Of a stretch of 16,606 nt of DNA, positions 15,193 to 16,606 are shown piece by piece. Positions within the stretch are counted from its first letter, which is position 1. Every line of letters starts with the position of its first letter. The notes below the pieces were generated by a model. That model did no database searches and had not been told where the DNA came from. It was given only the letters and a program-made list of their open reading frames with translations. This stretch comes from Deltaproteobacteria bacterium (GTDB taxonomy: Bacteria; Desulfobacterota_B; Binatia; UBA9968). The position numbers were made by a program, and so were the translations under genes. The stretch is from assembly GCA_027297485.1 (NCBI GenBank), contig JAPUHZ010000048.1:1-16606 (forward strand), read 5' to 3'.

Positions 15193-15909
15193 CTAAAAGT
15201 AGAGCCGGCCCTTGTTGGGGTCCGGCACCTGAAGACCCATATTCTCGATGAGAGCATTCACTTCCTGACGGTACTGTTCTCTGGCCTCGGTATTCGTCCG
15301 ACGCTTCAGGCCCCAGTAGCGGTAGCGCTCGGACCGTTTGGATTCGGAGTGGCCAAACATGTCGAGCCCCTTGATATACCAGTAGTTGACAGCTTTCTGG
15401 GCCCTCTCTTTTGACTCCCCGCCCTTGGCCGCCATCTCGGCTGTCTTGTTAGTCCCGTAATCGAGGTGGCCTTCTTCCTCCCTCAAGATGTCGGGGAGGA
15501 TACGCTCCAGCGGCGCGTAGCTACAGTCGATGTACTCCTCCAACTGATAACGGCCGACACGATCAATGAGAAGGCCAAAAACCGCATAGTCTTCCCAGGT
15601 TCTGATTTTGCCGCGGAAGGCCTCCACATACCGTTCCTGATTTGGCCGGCTAAGCACGTAAGAAACATCGACACCGATATCACCCGCGATGCGGGCTATT
15701 TTGCGATAGTGGTCGAGTTCTTCGGCAGCGGTTCGGGCAACAATCAGTTGGTCTACCTTGCTCGGGGCATTGGGCAAAATATCCTCCACATAGAGTTGAG
15801 GACCACCAATCTCACAATCCGCCTGAATGGCCATAACGCGGCCCAGCAGATCTTTGTATTCCGAATCCATCTTGTCGATATCTTTAAGCTCAACCTTATC
15901 CTTAAACAT
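15193..15909 (-). CDS. PaaA/PaaC-family ferritin-like diiron protein, putative oxygenase component
   Basis: The 238-residue protein fits the phenylacetate-CoA epoxidase PaaA/PaaC family, a four-helix bundle that holds a diiron centre and activates O2. Candidate ligands are in order: E33 (ADCEIGG), ExxH at 64-67 (AEELDHYR), E124/E125 (RYQLEEYID) and ExxH at 145-148 (EEEGHLDYG). It is shorter than PaaA (about 310) and the usual PaaB, PaaD and reductase PaaE genes are absent nearby. Instead a 62-residue protein and ETF alpha and beta follow on the same strand. That suggests an oxygenase fed by a flavoprotein, or an oxidation linked to ETF. The start at ATG 15909 has GGGAGGT upstream. Residues for all four helices are seen; the substrate is unknown. 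Confidence 0.8.
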   Translation of the reverse strand: MFKDKVELKDIDKMDSEYKDLLGRVMAIQADCEIGGPQLYVEDILPNAPSKVDQLIVARTAAEELDHYRKIARIAGDIGVDVSYVLSRPNQERYVEAFRGKIRTWEDYAVFGLLIDRVGRYQLEEYIDCSYAPLERILPDILREEEGHLDYGTNKTAEMAAKGGESKERAQKAVNYWYIKGLDMFGHSESKRSERYRYWGLKRRTNTEAREQYRQEVNALIENMGLQVPDPNKGRLYF

Positions 15910-15988
15910 CTACGCCACCTCCCGTACTCTTGTTTCTTGCGCCCGCTTGTCAATTTTTAACAAAACCCCGTCCGGAAATCAAGTTATA

Positions 15989-16019
15989 TCGACCACGGGG
16001 TTTGAAACCCCGAGGTCGA
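15989..16019. repeat. Long inverted repeat A in divergent region
   Basis: TCGACC-A-CGGGGTTT (15989-16003) mirrors AAACCCCG-A-GGTCGA (16005-16019) about a central G at 16004. Fourteen of 15 positions pair, the exception being an A opposite A. It is the first of four adjacent stem-loops and abuts the next without a gap. AAACCCC or its complement occurs four times between 15963 and 16059. Confidence 0.6.
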
Positions 16020-16052
16020 CCAAAGGGAAGAGCTACCGCTTTTCCCCTTTGG
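16020..16052. repeat. Inverted repeat B in divergent region
   Basis: CCAAAGGG (16020-16027) pairs with CCCTTTGG (16045-16052). After one bulged base, AAGAGC (16028-16033) pairs with GCTTTT (16038-16043) with one G-U pair, around loop TACC. It gives a 14-bp stem that begins the base after repeat A ends. No T tract follows on either strand, so it is not a standard terminator. Confidence 0.58.
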
Positions 16053-16061
16053 AAACCCCAT

Positions 16062-16085
16062 CGGCTTTGTGCCCGCGGAAAGCCG
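16062..16085. repeat. Inverted repeat C in divergent region
   Basis: CGGCTTT (16062-16068) pairs perfectly with AAAGCCG (16079-16085) across a 10-base GC-rich loop. It continues the row of stem-loops begun by A and B. A shorter 6-bp dyad, ATGCTA (16092-16097) with TAGCAT (16106-16111), follows. Confidence 0.5.
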
Positions 16086-16125
16086 CAGGATATGCTAATA
16101 ATCAATAGCATTATAAAAACTCCTC

Positions 16126-16154
16126 TTTACTTAGTGTCTGTTTTACACTAAACT
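16126..16154 (+). promoter_or_regulatory. Probable promoter with internal operator for nicotinate phosphoribosyltransferase
   Basis: TTTACT (16126-16131) and TAAACT (16149-16154) are 17 bases apart and each matches four of six sigma-70 consensus positions. The space between them is filled by a perfect dyad, TTAGTGT (16131-16137) and ACACTAA (16145-16151), with a 7-base spacer. A dyad overlapping both promoter elements is the usual layout for repression. A regulator of NAD synthesis, such as an NrtR-type repressor, is a reasonable guess but is not shown by the sequence. Confidence 0.5.
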
Positions 16155-16185
16155 AAGCGAGATCATTTTTCATCAAGGAGCGATT

Positions 16186-16606
16186 GTGGACCAGCGTAAC
16201 AACCTCGCCCTAGTCACGGATCTATACCAACTGACTATGGCCCAAAGCTACTTCCAAAGCAGGAAACTCGAATCCGCAACTTTCAGCCTCTTCATCCGGT
16301 CCTACCCTCCAAACCGCGGCTATTTTGTTTCCGCCGGGCTGGAAGATATTTTAATTTTCCTTCAAAACTTCGCCTTTGACCCAAGGGCTATCGACTACCT
16401 TCGCTCGAAGCGGCTCTTTGCTGATGAATTTTTGGACTTCCTCAAAGGCCTGCACTTCACTGGAGAGGTTTGGGCCATTCCCGAAGGCCGTCTCTTTTTC
16501 AAGGACGAACCGATCCTTGAGATAACCGCCCCGATCATTGAGGCCCAGATGGTTGAGACCTTCGTCATCAATCAGATCAATCTGCAAGCGCTCATCGCCA
16601 CCAAGG
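16186..16606 (+). CDS. pncB: Nicotinate phosphoribosyltransferase, N-terminal part (runs off right edge)
   Basis: The frame opens at GTG 16186 and is open to the last base (140 complete codons). The start is supported by AAGGAG ending 6 bases before. The sequence is diagnostic for nicotinate phosphoribosyltransferase, which makes nicotinate mononucleotide from nicotinate and PRPP in NAD salvage: LVTDLYQLTMAQSYF near residue 9, FIRSYPPNRGYFVSAGLEDIL, FTGEVWAIPEGRLFF and EAQMVETFVINQINLQALIATK at the edge. The PRPP-binding and catalytic parts lie outside the window. It is transcribed away from the diiron-protein group, and its promoter carries a clear dyad. Confidence 0.93.
   Translation, partial: MDQRNNLALVTDLYQLTMAQSYFQSRKLESATFSLFIRSYPPNRGYFVSAGLEDILIFLQNFAFDPRAIDYLRSKRLFADEFLDFLKGLHFTGEVWAIPEGRLFFKDEPILEITAPIIEAQMVETFVINQINLQALIATK

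Noticed and set aside
14991..15257. 88-residue version of the small protein
   Set aside because: The extra 26 residues overlap the diiron gene out of frame; AGGAGG and ATG at 15179 define a better start.
15925..15953. Consensus TTGACA upstream of the diiron-protein gene (minus strand, 15948-15953)
   Set aside because: The -35 is perfect but no acceptable -10 lies 16 to 18 bases downstream, so a promoter call is not supported.

Overview
The window looks like a chromosomal segment of an uncultured Gram-negative bacterium. Base composition is mixed, around half GC. There are three genes for exported periplasmic-type proteins (two solute-binding proteins and a Spy/CpxP-like protein), and Shine-Dalgarno sites are mostly AGGAGG-like. 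Aerobic aromatic-catabolism genes, unusual solute-binding-type proteins and ETF genes together recall uncultured deltaproteobacterial, Binatota, NC10 or Tectomicrobia genomes. That placement is a guess. I saw no rRNA, tRNA, CRISPR array or transposase.

Left part (1-6232). A minus-strand gene for an iron-type ABC solute-binding protein runs off the left edge (1-993). A small minus-strand ORF (1422-1640) resembles the tail of an NMT1/SsuA-like protein. A plus-strand cluster follows: a LigB-type extradiol dioxygenase (1987-2898), a LigJ-type 4-oxalomesaconate hydratase-like amidohydrolase (2993-4006), an NMT1/THI5-like binding-fold protein without a signal peptide (4130-5098), and a bicupin (5117-6232). 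The first two fit consecutive steps of meta-cleavage of a gallate- or protocatechuate-like acid, namely ring opening and then hydration. The other two are presumed accessory steps or substrate handling.

Middle part (6410-12824). A minus-strand operon encodes a complete ABC importer in the order binding protein (9900-10958), fused two-domain permease (8103-9857) and ATPase (6988-8097), followed by a Spy/CpxP-like periplasmic protein (6410-6952). The binding proteins lack the tyrosine pair of ferric-ion binders, so the substrate is probably not free iron. A divergent plus-strand gene (11490-12824) encodes a degenerate GGDEF domain joined to an EAL domain that looks catalytically complete.

Right part (13107-16606). 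A minus-strand group encodes a PaaA/PaaC-family diiron protein (15193-15909), an unrecognised 62-residue protein (14991-15179), and ETF beta and alpha (14076-14855, 13107-14075). The ETF pair has its own extended -10 promoter with an inverted repeat where the -35 element would be. The gene order suggests an oxygenase-linked electron-transfer unit. A divergent region with four consecutive stem-loops separates it from a nicotinate phosphoribosyltransferase gene (16186 to the right edge), whose promoter carries a 7-bp dyad that looks like a repressor operator.
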